Source of the DNA: Thalassotalea sp. PS06 | GTDB lineage: Bacteria; Pseudomonadota; Gammaproteobacteria; Enterobacterales; Alteromonadaceae | NCBI RefSeq assembly: GCF_007197775.1 | Contig: NZ_CP041638.1 | Location: forward strand, 124,001 to 188,000 | Direction of reading: 5' to 3' | DNA: 64,000 nt | In this document: positions 17,471 through 26,694 of the stretch, piece after piece | Layout: every line of letters starts with the position of its first letter | Position numbering within the stretch: position 1 is the stretch's first letter | Made by a program: the position numbers and the translations under genes | Notes under the pieces: model-generated | What the model saw: the letters and a program-made list of their open reading frames with translations, nothing else | Databases searched by the model: none | Told to the model about the DNA's origin: nothing

Positions 17471-18621
17471 TGGCAGGTCTGATTATCATCACCAATCTAT
17501 ATCCCTCTTCATGGGACCCAAACCGGGCAACGTTTAACAAACAACAATTCCAGCGCCTGGCAAAACGCTTACCGCTGAAAATTCTGGTCCCCGTCGCTTG
17601 GCCGCAATGGTTTAAATTATCAAAAGCGCAAAAACGAGAAGGGGGAGAGCAGGTCCGTTATCGCCCCTTCTTTTATACTCCGAAAGTGGCTTATCCGTTT
17701 TTCAGTGTTTTCATGCTGTATTCCCTACTTTTTACCTCGTTGGGCTGGATTCGGCGTCAGCGACCTGACGCTCTGTTTGCAAGTTGGGCCTATCCAGAAG
17801 GTGTTGCAACCGCAATGTTGGCAAAGTTTCTCGGTTGCCCGTTCTTCATCAAAGTCCATGGCAGCGATGTTAATGATTTTGGCAAAGATAAATGGCGTGC
17901 CAAACAAATTGTTTGGGCGGCTAATCGAGCCGCAAAAGTGTTTGTGGTTAGTAACGCATTACGGCAAAAATTGATAGCGATGGGCGTTCCTGAGGGCAAT
18001 ATTAGCCTAGTGTATAACGGCGTTGACCAGGAAGTGTTTTATCCGGATGTTGGCGATCGGAAACCATCGAATCAGCTTCTTTATGTTGGTAATTTGAAGG
18101 CCAATAAAGGAGTGATGGAACTTGTTAAAAGTTATTGCCAGTTAATTCAATCAGAACCAGAAGCCGAGTTGGTGATAGCCGGTCAAGGTGCAATGGAAGC
18201 GACGATGCGTGAATATCTGCAGCAGCATTCGGCATCTGAGAAGGTGCGCTTTCTCGGTTCTATTTGCCATCAGCAGGTAGCCGCCGAAATACGTGCATCG
18301 AGATTTGTGGTGTTACCCAGTTATGCCGAAGGGGTACCCAATATCTTGCTTGAAGCCATGGCCTGCGGAAAGCCTGTCGTGGCAACAAACGTCGGTGGAA
18401 TTCCGGAAATTGTATCGGAAGAAACCAGTATTCTGGTACCGGCAAAAACCATCGAACCGTTAACTCAGGCTCTGCAAAACGCCTGGCAAAGAAACTGGTC
18501 CTCACCACAAATAGCCGAACATGCTAAACAATTTGACTGGAGTAAGAATATCCAGCAGGTGGAAGAGGTAATACAAAAGGCATTAAACAAGGACGAAGAT
18601 AAATCGGTGGTATCGATATGA
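17470..18621 (+). CDS. Glycosyltransferase family 4
   Basis: A 383-residue GT-B enzyme. The C-terminal Glycos_transf_1 domain is clear: GNLKANKGVMELV near 203, then PSYAEGVPNILLEAMACGK with the E-x7-E donor-binding pair and VVATNVGGIPEIV. The N-terminal acceptor domain begins ITNLYPSSWDPNRATF. It would add one sugar of the repeat unit on the cytoplasmic face. Its last four bases (ATGA) overlap the start of the deacetylase gene, placing both in one operon. Confidence 0.88.
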   Translation: MAGLIIITNLYPSSWDPNRATFNKQQFQRLAKRLPLKILVPVAWPQWFKLSKAQKREGGEQVRYRPFFYTPKVAYPFFSVFMLYSLLFTSLGWIRRQRPDALFASWAYPEGVATAMLAKFLGCPFFIKVHGSDVNDFGKDKWRAKQIVWAANRAAKVFVVSNALRQKLIAMGVPEGNISLVYNGVDQEVFYPDVGDRKPSNQLLYVGNLKANKGVMELVKSYCQLIQSEPEAELVIAGQGAMEATMREYLQQHSASEKVRFLGSICHQQVAAEIRASRFVVLPSYAEGVPNILLEAMACGKPVVATNVGGIPEIVSEETSILVPAKTIEPLTQALQNAWQRNWSSPQIAEHAKQFDWSKNIQQVEEVIQKALNKDEDKSVVSI

Positions 18622-19244
18622 GTTTAAAATCGCGCATCATTCAGCGTTTATTTCCTAATGACAAAATCTATACGAAGCGAAAATCAGGTGAAAAGTGTTT
18701 GTATCTGACGTTTGATGATGGCCCCACACCTAAGGTAACTCCCAGGGTACTGGACCTATTGTCTCGCCATGAAACCAAGGCAACGTTTTTCTTTATTGGT
18801 AAGCGCATGGCGCGCAATCCTGATATCGTGCGCGCGGCGATGGGGGCAGGGCATGTTGTAGGAAACCATTCTTATAATCATAAGGGTTTTAAATATATGC
18901 CAACCCAAGATCAGCTCGATGAAATTATTCAGACCAATGAGCTGATGAGCCAATTTGAAATTAACCCCGAACAAATATTATTCAGACCGCCTCATGGCCG
19001 CTGGCGGGTCAGTCTGTTATGGCAACTTATCAAGCGCAGAATACCCGTTGTTTTGTGGTCTGTAGACAGTCAGGATTATTCTCAGAAAGGGTCGGAGGAA
19101 CTACGCCAGCGGTTACTGGATATGCCGGTCCGTGATGGCGATATTATTTTATTTCATGACGATAACGATCAATGTCTCGAATTGCTGGAAACCCTGATTC
19201 CCGTATGGAAGCAACGGGGATTCAATTTCCAACCTTTGAGCTGA
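18618..19244 (+). CDS. Polysaccharide deacetylase, canonical NodB/CE4
   Basis: A compact 208-residue CE4 domain with all five motifs: TFDDGP near 30-35, NHSYNH (metal His pair), RPPHGR, VLWSVDSQDY and IILFHDD. It has no signal peptide, so it may act on the lipid-linked intermediate in the cytoplasm or be exported by an unseen route. All expected metal residues are present, unlike in the deacetylase at 7.5 kb. The start overlaps the GT4 stop as ATGA, and a sulfotransferase gene follows after 15 bases with a good AGGAG site. Confidence 0.88.
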   Translation: MSLKSRIIQRLFPNDKIYTKRKSGEKCLYLTFDDGPTPKVTPRVLDLLSRHETKATFFFIGKRMARNPDIVRAAMGAGHVVGNHSYNHKGFKYMPTQDQLDEIIQTNELMSQFEINPEQILFRPPHGRWRVSLLWQLIKRRIPVVLWSVDSQDYSQKGSEELRQRLLDMPVRDGDIILFHDDNDQCLELLETLIPVWKQRGFNFQPLS

Positions 19245-19259
19245 ATTCAGGAGAGAGTA

Positions 19260-20102
19260 ATGAAAGACAGTTTACTGCACTTTTATACCAAATCGGGCAA
19301 GGTACTTTTTCTTAACAATCTTGGCTTATCGATATTCAGAAAGATGCCTAAGCGGATGCGAATTTGGGGAATTTATCTCGCATCATACCTGCGTAAACCA
19401 AAACCAAATGCTTGTAAATTCGTGATTTTTGCACAAGGTAGAACCGGCAGTACAGTGCTCGTAGATTTAATTAATTCTCACCCTGATATTTTCTGTTACG
19501 GCGAAATTCTGGCGTCGACAGTTGTTCGCAATGTCAGTGACCCGGTGCGCTATGCCCGTGGATTGACGGCGTTTACCAAGACCGATGCTGTCGGTTTTAA
19601 GGTAAAGGTTTACCAATTGGAAAAGGCGCATAAACAGGACCCTGGAAAAGTATTAAAGGACTTTACCGGGCAAGGCTGGAAAATCGTATACCTGCATCGC
19701 GATAATCTTTTGGAACATGCGATTTCCGATTTACGCAGTGAGAAAACGGGCACCTATCATCACACCACTAAGGGTGAGAAAAAACAGTCTTTAGTTGATA
19801 TCAATTTCGATGAGGTCGAGCGCGTGGTGAAATTCCGTGAAAAATGTCAGGCGGCGGAGCAAAAAGCGCTTGTCGGGCTTGACTATTTTGATATTTCCTA
19901 CGAACAACATCTTAGCGATGCCGAAAAGCAAACCGATACGTTAAACCGCCTGTTTAGCTACCTGGGGTTACCTGAGCATCAGGTAACGACACGTTTTAAC
20001 AAAGTGATTAAACCGGATTTATCGAAAGTTATTGTCGATTATGCGCAATTAGAACAGCGCCTTAAAGAGTCGCCGTATCAACATTATTTGACGGTACGGT
20101 AA
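19260..20102 (+). CDS. Sulfotransferase-like protein
   Basis: A 280-residue protein with the PAPS-binding loop AQGRTGSTVL at about 58-67 followed by INSHPDIFCYGE, the pattern of carbohydrate sulfotransferases. KIVYLHRDNLLEHAISDL near 145 fits the 3'-phosphate-binding Arg/Ser region. It would transfer sulfate from PAPS to a hydroxyl or amine of the polymer or its precursor. Gene context between a deacetylase and an unnamed locus protein supports a glycan target. A second, distantly related sulfotransferase lies at 31.2 kb. Confidence 0.8.
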   Translation: MKDSLLHFYTKSGKVLFLNNLGLSIFRKMPKRMRIWGIYLASYLRKPKPNACKFVIFAQGRTGSTVLVDLINSHPDIFCYGEILASTVVRNVSDPVRYARGLTAFTKTDAVGFKVKVYQLEKAHKQDPGKVLKDFTGQGWKIVYLHRDNLLEHAISDLRSEKTGTYHHTTKGEKKQSLVDINFDEVERVVKFREKCQAAEQKALVGLDYFDISYEQHLSDAEKQTDTLNRLFSYLGLPEHQVTTRFNKVIKPDLSKVIVDYAQLEQRLKESPYQHYLTVR

Positions 20103-20193
20103 ACGAGCCAGGGAGGCATTTTGAAAACCTGAGATGCCTTGCACGCATAAATTTCTGGCGTGTTTGGGTGCCCTTTACCAGAAGGTTGAGTAA

Positions 20194-21201
20194 ATGAGAA
20201 CTGAACTGGATTCAAAATTACCAGAGAAATTAATCATTACCGGCGGCATGCAGCGCCGATTCCATTATGATATGAAAGAATGGACTGGGTACGCTGCGGC
20301 CAAAGCCCTGGAAATCAGCTTTGCTGATGATATCAGCGTTAAAGAAGTCATTGATTATGCGTCACCTAAAGACTGTTTACCTGATGATGACGAGGCATCG
20401 ATAACGTTTAAATCGGGTACTCGCCATTCGCAAAAATTATGGGTTGCCACCCAAACAGAAGCCTTGTGTTTTTCTACCCGGGATTTCTCCCTTCAGCATC
20501 GCATTAGCCATCCGGTTTTTAATGATGTCCACCATGTTTACCCGACTCGGGATGAGACATTGTTGATTACCTCTACCGGCCTGGATGCGGTATTTGAGTT
20601 TTCAGAATCCGGTGAAAAAATAAATGAGTGGAGCTGCACGGAAATGGATATCTGGCAGCGATTTGATCCTCGCACGGATTATCGTAAAGTACTGACCACC
20701 AAGCCCCACGCCGTCCATCCCAACCATTGCTTCGAATATCTCGGCAAATATTGGGTGAGTAATATGAAAAAAAGTCAGTGCCAGTGTCTGCAAACCGGGG
20801 AAGTTATTAGTCTTGATTCCGGAAACATTCATGATGGCATACTGGTTGGTAAGTACGCATACTTCACCCATGTGAACGGATTTATTTCAAAAGTTGATAT
20901 GGATTTACAGCGTGTGGTTCAGGTTTTTGATATGAACAAAGCGCAAGCCGGCCCTAAGCAACTTGGTTGGTGTCGGGGATTATATTTTATCGATGACAAC
21001 CGATTTTTAGTTGGCTTCACTCGCATTCGCCCCTCGAAAATGCAAATGGGTATGGAATGGCTCAAAAATCGATTCTATGCCAAGGGCTGGCAAGGTTGCC
21101 TGCCAACTCGAATCTGTTTGTTTAATACCCAGAGTATGACGTTTGAGTGGCAGCTAGATCTCGAACAACATGATATTCACGCTGTTTTTTCAATTCTTTA
21201 G
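20194..21201 (+). CDS. Unrecognised protein, beta-propeller-like
   Basis: A 335-residue cytoplasmic-looking protein with no signal peptide or membrane segment. Repeated short strands with Gly/Asp turns and motifs such as NDVHHVYP, LLITSTGLDAVFEF, HAVHPNHCF, GNIHDGILVG and LGWCRGLYF suggest a beta-propeller with conserved His. Proteins of this look occur in polysaccharide and sulfotransferase neighbourhoods, but I cannot name a function. AAGGTTGAG precedes the ATG. It follows the sulfotransferase gene after 91 bases and may share its transcript, so a role in sulfate transfer or sensing is only a guess. Confidence 0.6.
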   Translation: MRTELDSKLPEKLIITGGMQRRFHYDMKEWTGYAAAKALEISFADDISVKEVIDYASPKDCLPDDDEASITFKSGTRHSQKLWVATQTEALCFSTRDFSLQHRISHPVFNDVHHVYPTRDETLLITSTGLDAVFEFSESGEKINEWSCTEMDIWQRFDPRTDYRKVLTTKPHAVHPNHCFEYLGKYWVSNMKKSQCQCLQTGEVISLDSGNIHDGILVGKYAYFTHVNGFISKVDMDLQRVVQVFDMNKAQAGPKQLGWCRGLYFIDDNRFLVGFTRIRPSKMQMGMEWLKNRFYAKGWQGCLPTRICLFNTQSMTFEWQLDLEQHDIHAVFSIL

Positions 21202-21276
21202 GTGCAGCTACTTTCCAGAATTTATTGACAATAAGGCTTCCAGAAAACGGCATATTCTGGAAGCTTCAATTAGGTA

Positions 21277-22590
21277 TTACAGTAGGATGATAATGATCAT
21301 GTACATGATCAGCATACTTAGAGGGGCAAGTAGAATGATTTTACCAACGGCTTTGGGATCTTCTGTCACCCGCACTTCCGGTATCTCTTCTCTGACTTGT
21401 GTATAAACGGCGTAAGATAAACCCAGGAAGATATAGAGAAATACTATGTAGCTTCGGCTTAAGAAAAATGACGTTGCCATGAAACCGACCATGGAATAAA
21501 AGTAACACTTGGCCAGCATCAGGTTTTTCTGCAAGCTTTTATTATTTTCCAGCTTAACTTTATATTTTTCGCGATCGACGTTGATGACTTTTAACAGCAT
21601 TAACATGGTCAATACGATTGTCGCAAACCACAAGGTATATCCGATCACCCCGAGTTCGGCGAATATTAGTACATACGAGTTATGAGCAGTCCGCCGGTGT
21701 AATTCAATGAACTGGTTCATACCAACCCCGAATAAAGGGCTGCTTTTAAACATCTGTACCCCTTCATACCAAGCTTCGATTCGTCCATATGCTGACGCTT
21801 CGTCGGTACTTATTTCCCTAAATAACGACATGGCAACAAAGGTTAATGGCAGAGTTATCAGTGAAATTAATGCGGCTTTGACGGTGCCAAACTGAAAGAA
21901 ACAGTATGCCAGGCACATAAATATTAAACCGATCAGTGCTCCCCGAGAGTTGGCCATATATATGCCGTAAAGGAGGCCTACGACCAACGCCAGATAAAAG
22001 AAGCGCATAATGAAATTATTGCTGTTAGAACGCAGATAAAAGAGTATTGGCAAGTTCATGAGAAAGAACATACTCATATCGTTGGGATCGTTGAAAATCC
22101 CTACGTAACGAATGCGGGTGTCCTGTATCAGGCTTACACCAGACCAGCCGATTCCCTGAGGATTGGCACGCTGGCTGAACCCGTGGTGCAGCATGATTAC
22201 GCACGTCAGGGTAAACAGGAAAAATATCCAATTTTGCTTGGACGGCGAATTTACCAGGCTGGCATACATGAAAAAGGGCAATAATCCATAGATAAAGAAA
22301 TCAATGGCAGCAAAGACACCACCCCCAAGCCATCCATTCCAGAGCCCGGAGACCGGTATCACAAATAACATTCCAAGTAAGAACCAGGATTGGTAACCCC
22401 ATTGCTTTGGACGTTGGGAAGCGAGAAAGCACAGGAACGCCAGCATTAAAAAGTAGCGGGCAAATGGTGTTGGATCTGGGTTATACGACCATTCCTGCGG
22501 TCGAATAAACAGCGCAATGGTGTAAAGGAACAGGAAGAAAAAGCCAAGATGCGAATTGTTCTTATCGTATAGGCCTACTGATTTTTCCAT
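21277..22590 (-). CDS. O-antigen ligase-like membrane protein (Wzy-type polymerase, XrtA locus)
   Basis: A 437-residue integral membrane protein with about 10-12 membrane segments. The start YTIALFIRPQEW resembles exosortase-A-associated O-ligase/polymerase proteins (TIGR03097-like). The large periplasmic loop, with GRIEAWYEGVQMFKSSPLFGVGMNQF and the HNSYV motif, is the signature of the Wzy_C/WaaL fold. It would polymerise the flipped repeat units or ligate glycan to an acceptor; in this locus polymerase is the more likely job. The ATG lies 16 bases inside the end of the FemAB-like gene, so the pair is coupled. Confidence 0.83.
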   Translation of the reverse strand: MEKSVGLYDKNNSHLGFFFLFLYTIALFIRPQEWSYNPDPTPFARYFLMLAFLCFLASQRPKQWGYQSWFLLGMLFVIPVSGLWNGWLGGGVFAAIDFFIYGLLPFFMYASLVNSPSKQNWIFFLFTLTCVIMLHHGFSQRANPQGIGWSGVSLIQDTRIRYVGIFNDPNDMSMFFLMNLPILFYLRSNSNNFIMRFFYLALVVGLLYGIYMANSRGALIGLIFMCLAYCFFQFGTVKAALISLITLPLTFVAMSLFREISTDEASAYGRIEAWYEGVQMFKSSPLFGVGMNQFIELHRRTAHNSYVLIFAELGVIGYTLWFATIVLTMLMLLKVINVDREKYKVKLENNKSLQKNLMLAKCYFYSMVGFMATSFFLSRSYIVFLYIFLGLSYAVYTQVREEIPEVRVTEDPKAVGKIILLAPLSMLIMYMIIIILL

Positions 22591-23726
22591 AACAAAAAGT
22601 CCCTAGCTTGCTTTAATTTATTATTCATCACAAAACCCAGATTACTGGCTTTTTTTAGCACCAGACGAGATTCGAATAAGTCTCGTTTAATATTCGTAAA
22701 AGATTGTTTATATGAATTTTCCCGCGCACCTTTCATAAAGTCGTAGTACTTTATCTGACGTTCGATACAGTTTTCGATAAGCAGGAAATGAGACAAAAAT
22801 CCGGGCGATAGGTTGGGTTTAAAGTCCGTATCCAAACCGCTTTGGTAGAAGTAACACGTCTCATTATAGGTTATAGCATAGATTGCCGATATTGCTTGGC
22901 CACGGGCAAATAACACCCACAGTTCCAACCAATTGTTCATCAGTGCCTGGCGCATAAATTGCTGATGAAAGTCGACAAACCTGGGCTCACTGAAGACACC
23001 TTGCTTGCCCTGGCTTTGCCAACGTAGCTGGTGAAGGCGACTAAGATGCGCAAAACCTTGATCAAATTCACTGAGATAACGATATCTTTCCCATTGTCCT
23101 GAATTAGCTCGTCGCCATTGATTCTGATGACGTTTTAATTTTTTCTTGAATGATGGTGATAGCTGTTGATGAAACTCATCCTGACTTGCAGGTAGCTGGC
23201 AGGTATAAGAAGTGCCAACACATCGGCTGATGTGAAAAAAGAATCGTCCCATGCTTTTCGCAAAACGCGCCAGACAACTGCTTTCCAGATAATTGTTGAG
23301 GACGATATCTTTGGCTTGAGTTGTCGGTTTCTGGCAATAAGGAGCTGAAGTTTGATGGTGACGGAACAGACAATCCATGATCACATCGGCTAACGCTGTG
23401 CCTACGACGTCAAAATGTTGTGGGGAACAAATGATATCCAGGTATTCGCTGGCAACCTCTTCCTGCTCAGCTTCCCCTGTGCCAATTAATCTTAAGGTAT
23501 GGTCTTTGATATAAAACGGTGCGATAGCACGCAGTGAATCGCCTTCAAACAAAAGCACAATATACAAGTGATCATTTTCACCCGCGTACGTATGCCACCA
23601 TGTGTTGAGCCAGGTAAAATCTAGAAAAAAACTTAAATGGGGTTGTTTGATCATGTGGGCATCCCATGTCCCTCGTAACTGATCAAACCCTTTTTCTGTC
23701 GTTATTATTCTGCAATCCAAAACCAT
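22575..23726 (-). CDS. FemAB/BcsL-like GNAT acetyltransferase
   Basis: A 383-residue protein of the FemAB-related, CelD/BcsL-like acyltransferase group often found in EPS and PEP-CTERM loci. It begins with a domain holding FTWLNTWWHTYAG and has a conserved late region FKKKLKRHQNQW ... YFYQSGLDTDFKPNLSPGF ... YDFMKGARENSYKQSF. It probably adds an acyl or aminoacyl group to a precursor. ATG 23726 is chosen over a TTG at 23780 because AAGGAG lies upstream of it, though with a long 13-base spacing. It heads a two-gene minus-strand operon with the polymerase-like gene. Confidence 0.78.
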   Translation of the reverse strand: MVLDCRIITTEKGFDQLRGTWDAHMIKQPHLSFFLDFTWLNTWWHTYAGENDHLYIVLLFEGDSLRAIAPFYIKDHTLRLIGTGEAEQEEVASEYLDIICSPQHFDVVGTALADVIMDCLFRHHQTSAPYCQKPTTQAKDIVLNNYLESSCLARFAKSMGRFFFHISRCVGTSYTCQLPASQDEFHQQLSPSFKKKLKRHQNQWRRANSGQWERYRYLSEFDQGFAHLSRLHQLRWQSQGKQGVFSEPRFVDFHQQFMRQALMNNWLELWVLFARGQAISAIYAITYNETCYFYQSGLDTDFKPNLSPGFLSHFLLIENCIERQIKYYDFMKGARENSYKQSFTNIKRDLFESRLVLKKASNLGFVMNNKLKQARDFLLWKNQ

Positions 23727-23890
23727 GATCCGACTAAATCTCCTTACATAGTTATAGATGCATTTTTCGAAATACCCCAACTAAATTGTCTAAATATTTT
23801 ACAGCCCCAAATTTGTTAATAATTTCTACTACACTGAATATTATCTGGCTTCGCCTTTTCTATTAATAACAATTGATTAAGTAACGGATT

Positions 23891-25438
23891 ATGACGTATT
23901 TACGATTGCTTCTACTGGTTCTCGGAATGAGTTTTTTGCCTGTCGAGGGACAGGTATCTGAGAGTCTGGAAATTGAAATTATCGATTCAAAGCCTGGCAT
24001 TCATATTGCCATTCCTATCCCCAAAAATACTATCGAATTAACTACCCAAATCAAGGTGCGGCAGTTACTCGAAAAATCGTCGCAACAACGAAACGATGCT
24101 AAAGCATCATTTACTATGCTTTGGCCTGCGTTGGACGGTCATTCCCGTTCGATACGGACGTTGATTCTCACCTTCGCGAAGCCATTGAGAAAAGGCGAAA
24201 AGTTTGCGATTGATTTAGTTGATTCCAGGGATTCTCGGTTAACCGCGTGGGAGGAGCCAGCTGGAAACTTTGTCGATGTTAACTTTACATCGGGCTGGCT
24301 ACAGCAAGCGCTATATACCCCGATGTTAGCTCCGGGTGATAGTGCACCGTCATGGTTTGATTATGCCTATCGCCAACTGGGATACAGTTTAGGTGATATG
24401 GATCAGATCAATCAGGATCCGAAAGTAAAACGTAATTTTACTACTTCGCCACCCTGGTTATACGACCGGGTATATGTGCTTTATCAATTGTACTTTCAAA
24501 CCGGTGATGTTTATTTTAAGCATATGGCTCACCAGTCGGCCTTAACCTATCGTAGCCTTATTAATGAGTTTGGCTATTTCTCTTTGAAAAAAGGTAATGA
24601 TATTAAGTATCTGCTATCTCCGGGGTTGATACTTGATCATCAGTTTTATCCAGATGATAAAAACATCGACTTGATTGAACAGTTTTACCAAAACTCATTG
24701 CGCTGGCCCGCACAGTATCAATTAGGGCTAAATTTTTGGACTGAGCGTAACCTGTCGGTAGCGTTAGCCAATGCCTTGGCACATTGGGAAATGAGCCAGA
24801 GTAAGGACAGTTTAAAACGTATTCAGGTTTTGCTTCAAGGTTCGATGAACACCTTAAAAAAATCACAAAAACACGGGCTTAATTGCTTGGCTCATCCTTA
24901 TCGTGTGCATGAAGGCAAAGCTGACAATGTTTTGGTGTGTTCTCCCTGGATGAATGCGTTGCTTGCTCATCAATTATTTAAATTTTGGCAACTTACGGAT
25001 TCGGATGAAGCGGCGACATTGATTGTCGCTCTAGGCAAAAATGTCGTTGAACAGGGAACCTACCTGGCTCCGAAAGGCAAAATTAAAGGTCGAACAGTGC
25101 CTAAATACCTGATGTTCGCACAGAGTTCAAAATTTGAAGACCCCATGGCTCATTCGGATATGCAACATGCCTGTGATGTAGCTGGGCTTGTTGTCAGTGC
25201 CCGTTACCTGGCGATGCTAAAACAGCAGGACAGTGACTATTTTAAAGGTACCATGGAAGATCTTTTATATAGTTGTCGGACAAATTTGGGTGTTGATAAG
25301 AAAAAGAATAGCTGGCGCATAAAACCGTTACGCAAGTTTAATTGGTGGTTCAACTCTACCGGCAGTATGTCCTGGAAACTTGCAGAGCTGGATAAATTTG
25401 AACGTTCCAATGGTGGCGGCGACTCCGTCGCAAAGTAG
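23891..25438 (+). CDS. Unrecognised secreted protein of the EPS locus
   Basis: A 515-residue protein with a signal peptide (about residues 1-21). The first 130 residues look beta-rich (FTMLWPALDGHSRSIRTLILTF). The rest is helical with many Trp, Tyr and His residues (SPPWLYDRVYVLYQLYFQTGD, GLNFWTERNLSVALANALAHWEM, HSDMQHACDVAGLV), which is compatible with an alpha/alpha-barrel such as those of polysaccharide lyases or hydrolases. I cannot assign a family. A periplasmic polymer-trimming enzyme would fit the locus but is inferred. The gene stands alone between two minus-strand genes. Confidence 0.6.
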   Translation: MTYLRLLLLVLGMSFLPVEGQVSESLEIEIIDSKPGIHIAIPIPKNTIELTTQIKVRQLLEKSSQQRNDAKASFTMLWPALDGHSRSIRTLILTFAKPLRKGEKFAIDLVDSRDSRLTAWEEPAGNFVDVNFTSGWLQQALYTPMLAPGDSAPSWFDYAYRQLGYSLGDMDQINQDPKVKRNFTTSPPWLYDRVYVLYQLYFQTGDVYFKHMAHQSALTYRSLINEFGYFSLKKGNDIKYLLSPGLILDHQFYPDDKNIDLIEQFYQNSLRWPAQYQLGLNFWTERNLSVALANALAHWEMSQSKDSLKRIQVLLQGSMNTLKKSQKHGLNCLAHPYRVHEGKADNVLVCSPWMNALLAHQLFKFWQLTDSDEAATLIVALGKNVVEQGTYLAPKGKIKGRTVPKYLMFAQSSKFEDPMAHSDMQHACDVAGLVVSARYLAMLKQQDSDYFKGTMEDLLYSCRTNLGVDKKKNSWRIKPLRKFNWWFNSTGSMSWKLAELDKFERSNGGGDSVAK

Positions 25439-25472
25439 CAAAATCAGCATATTAAAAAAGAAGGAGGAGCAT

Positions 25473-25622
25473 ATGCCCTCATTCTCATTAATCGTCATGT
25501 TCGTTGCCATTAATTCAGATAAAGCTGTTTGTATTTATTGGCACAATTTTTTAAAGAGAAGTTTTCTTCAATCATCGCCTTACTACGATTTGCATATTCA
25601 GAAACCGTCTTTCTGTCGTTAA
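25473..25622 (+). CDS. Possible small protein with perfect ribosome site
   Basis: A 49-codon frame starting MPSFSLIVMFVAIN. Its main support is the ideal Shine-Dalgarno AAGGAGG at 25461-25467, five bases before the ATG. It begins 34 bases after the secreted protein gene and would be co-transcribed with it. The N-terminus is hydrophobic; the rest shows no recognised domain. The last 113 bases are antisense to the 3' end of the opposing glycosyltransferase gene, so coding may be chance. Confidence 0.3.
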   Translation: MPSFSLIVMFVAINSDKAVCIYWHNFLKRSFLQSSPYYDLHIQKPSFCR

Positions 25623-26592
25623 TGCAGGTTTCGATGATTTTAGCCAATGAATTACTGTCGTTGTAATCGAACAACCAGCCGGTGTTCTCGTGCGATACCA
25701 GCCTTGGGTTACCGCCAACGTCGGTAGCAATAACCGCGCATTGGCTGGCCATTGCCTCAATAATGGCAAGAGATAAGCCCTCGGTTTCTGAGGTCACGAC
25801 CAATACATCAAAAGTCGAGTATATCTGGTCGCGTTGATTGATAACGCCATGGAATACGATATTGGCTTCTGGCAGGTTTTCATCCTTAAATTGCTTTAAT
25901 TGCTCAAGGCACGGACCGTCACCAAAAAAATGGACACTGATTTTTTCACGAACCTCGGGGGACAATTTGACCAGCGCTTTGAGAAGATTGATTTGATTTT
26001 TGATATCTATCATCCGTCCTACCGAGCCCAGGGACAATCTGTCTGGATTTACTTGTTTCGCACCAGAAATCTCTGGCAGCAGCACCGCGTTATCGATGAC
26101 CCATTTCCGTTTGTTGTGCCAGCCATGATGAGTACTAAATATCTGCTGACTTTCCTCACTGACAAAAGTAATAGTGTGAATGTATTTTTCGCAATACTTA
26201 TGGAGTACTTGCCAGCTTGGATTCTCAAGTGGTGCCGCCCCGTGTCTGGTATAGATGATTTTACGTTGACCAATTAACGGCAGGATTGGCGCAATAAACT
26301 TGAGAACGTGTGGAGAATGGATGTGTATCACGTCAACGTTACGTAAGATGCGATGGATTCGCGCTAACGCAAAAAACTTGTGGCCACGATTAAATATCAC
26401 ATTGAGATTCAAGGCGTCACATTCGCTGACGAGAGGGTCGTCCTTGCGGCCAAAGGAAAAGATCTGGGTTTTAATGCCGTCGCTTCGCTGCTGCTGGCAT
26501 AAGTCCAGTACAAATCGTTCGGCGCCACCGATTAATAGGCTGGATACCATGTGCAATACTGATAGCTTATTAGTTTTACTTCGCATGCTCAT
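25510..26592 (-). CDS. Glycosyltransferase family 4
   Basis: A 360-residue GT-B enzyme. The N-terminal domain starts VLHMVSSLLIGGAERFVLDL, the common GT4 pattern with GGAER. The C-terminal domain has LGSVGRMIDIKNQINLL, then SETEGLSLAIIEAMASQC with the E-x7-E pair and VIATDVGGNPRLV. Two in-frame ATG codons lie six bases apart (26592 and 26586); the first is taken. It is a lone minus-strand gene divergent from the next GT4 gene. Sugar specificity unknown. Confidence 0.86.
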   Translation of the reverse strand: MSMRSKTNKLSVLHMVSSLLIGGAERFVLDLCQQQRSDGIKTQIFSFGRKDDPLVSECDALNLNVIFNRGHKFFALARIHRILRNVDVIHIHSPHVLKFIAPILPLIGQRKIIYTRHGAAPLENPSWQVLHKYCEKYIHTITFVSEESQQIFSTHHGWHNKRKWVIDNAVLLPEISGAKQVNPDRLSLGSVGRMIDIKNQINLLKALVKLSPEVREKISVHFFGDGPCLEQLKQFKDENLPEANIVFHGVINQRDQIYSTFDVLVVTSETEGLSLAIIEAMASQCAVIATDVGGNPRLVSHENTGWLFDYNDSNSLAKIIETCINDRKTVSEYANRSKAMIEENFSLKNCANKYKQLYLN

Positions 26593-26694
26593 GCTTCTTT
26601 GCTTGTCATAACCTAACTATAGAAAAAACCTAAGATTTGACAAATAAATTTGTTCAACTATTCGTTATCTATGGGATCACTCAGGATATAAAAA

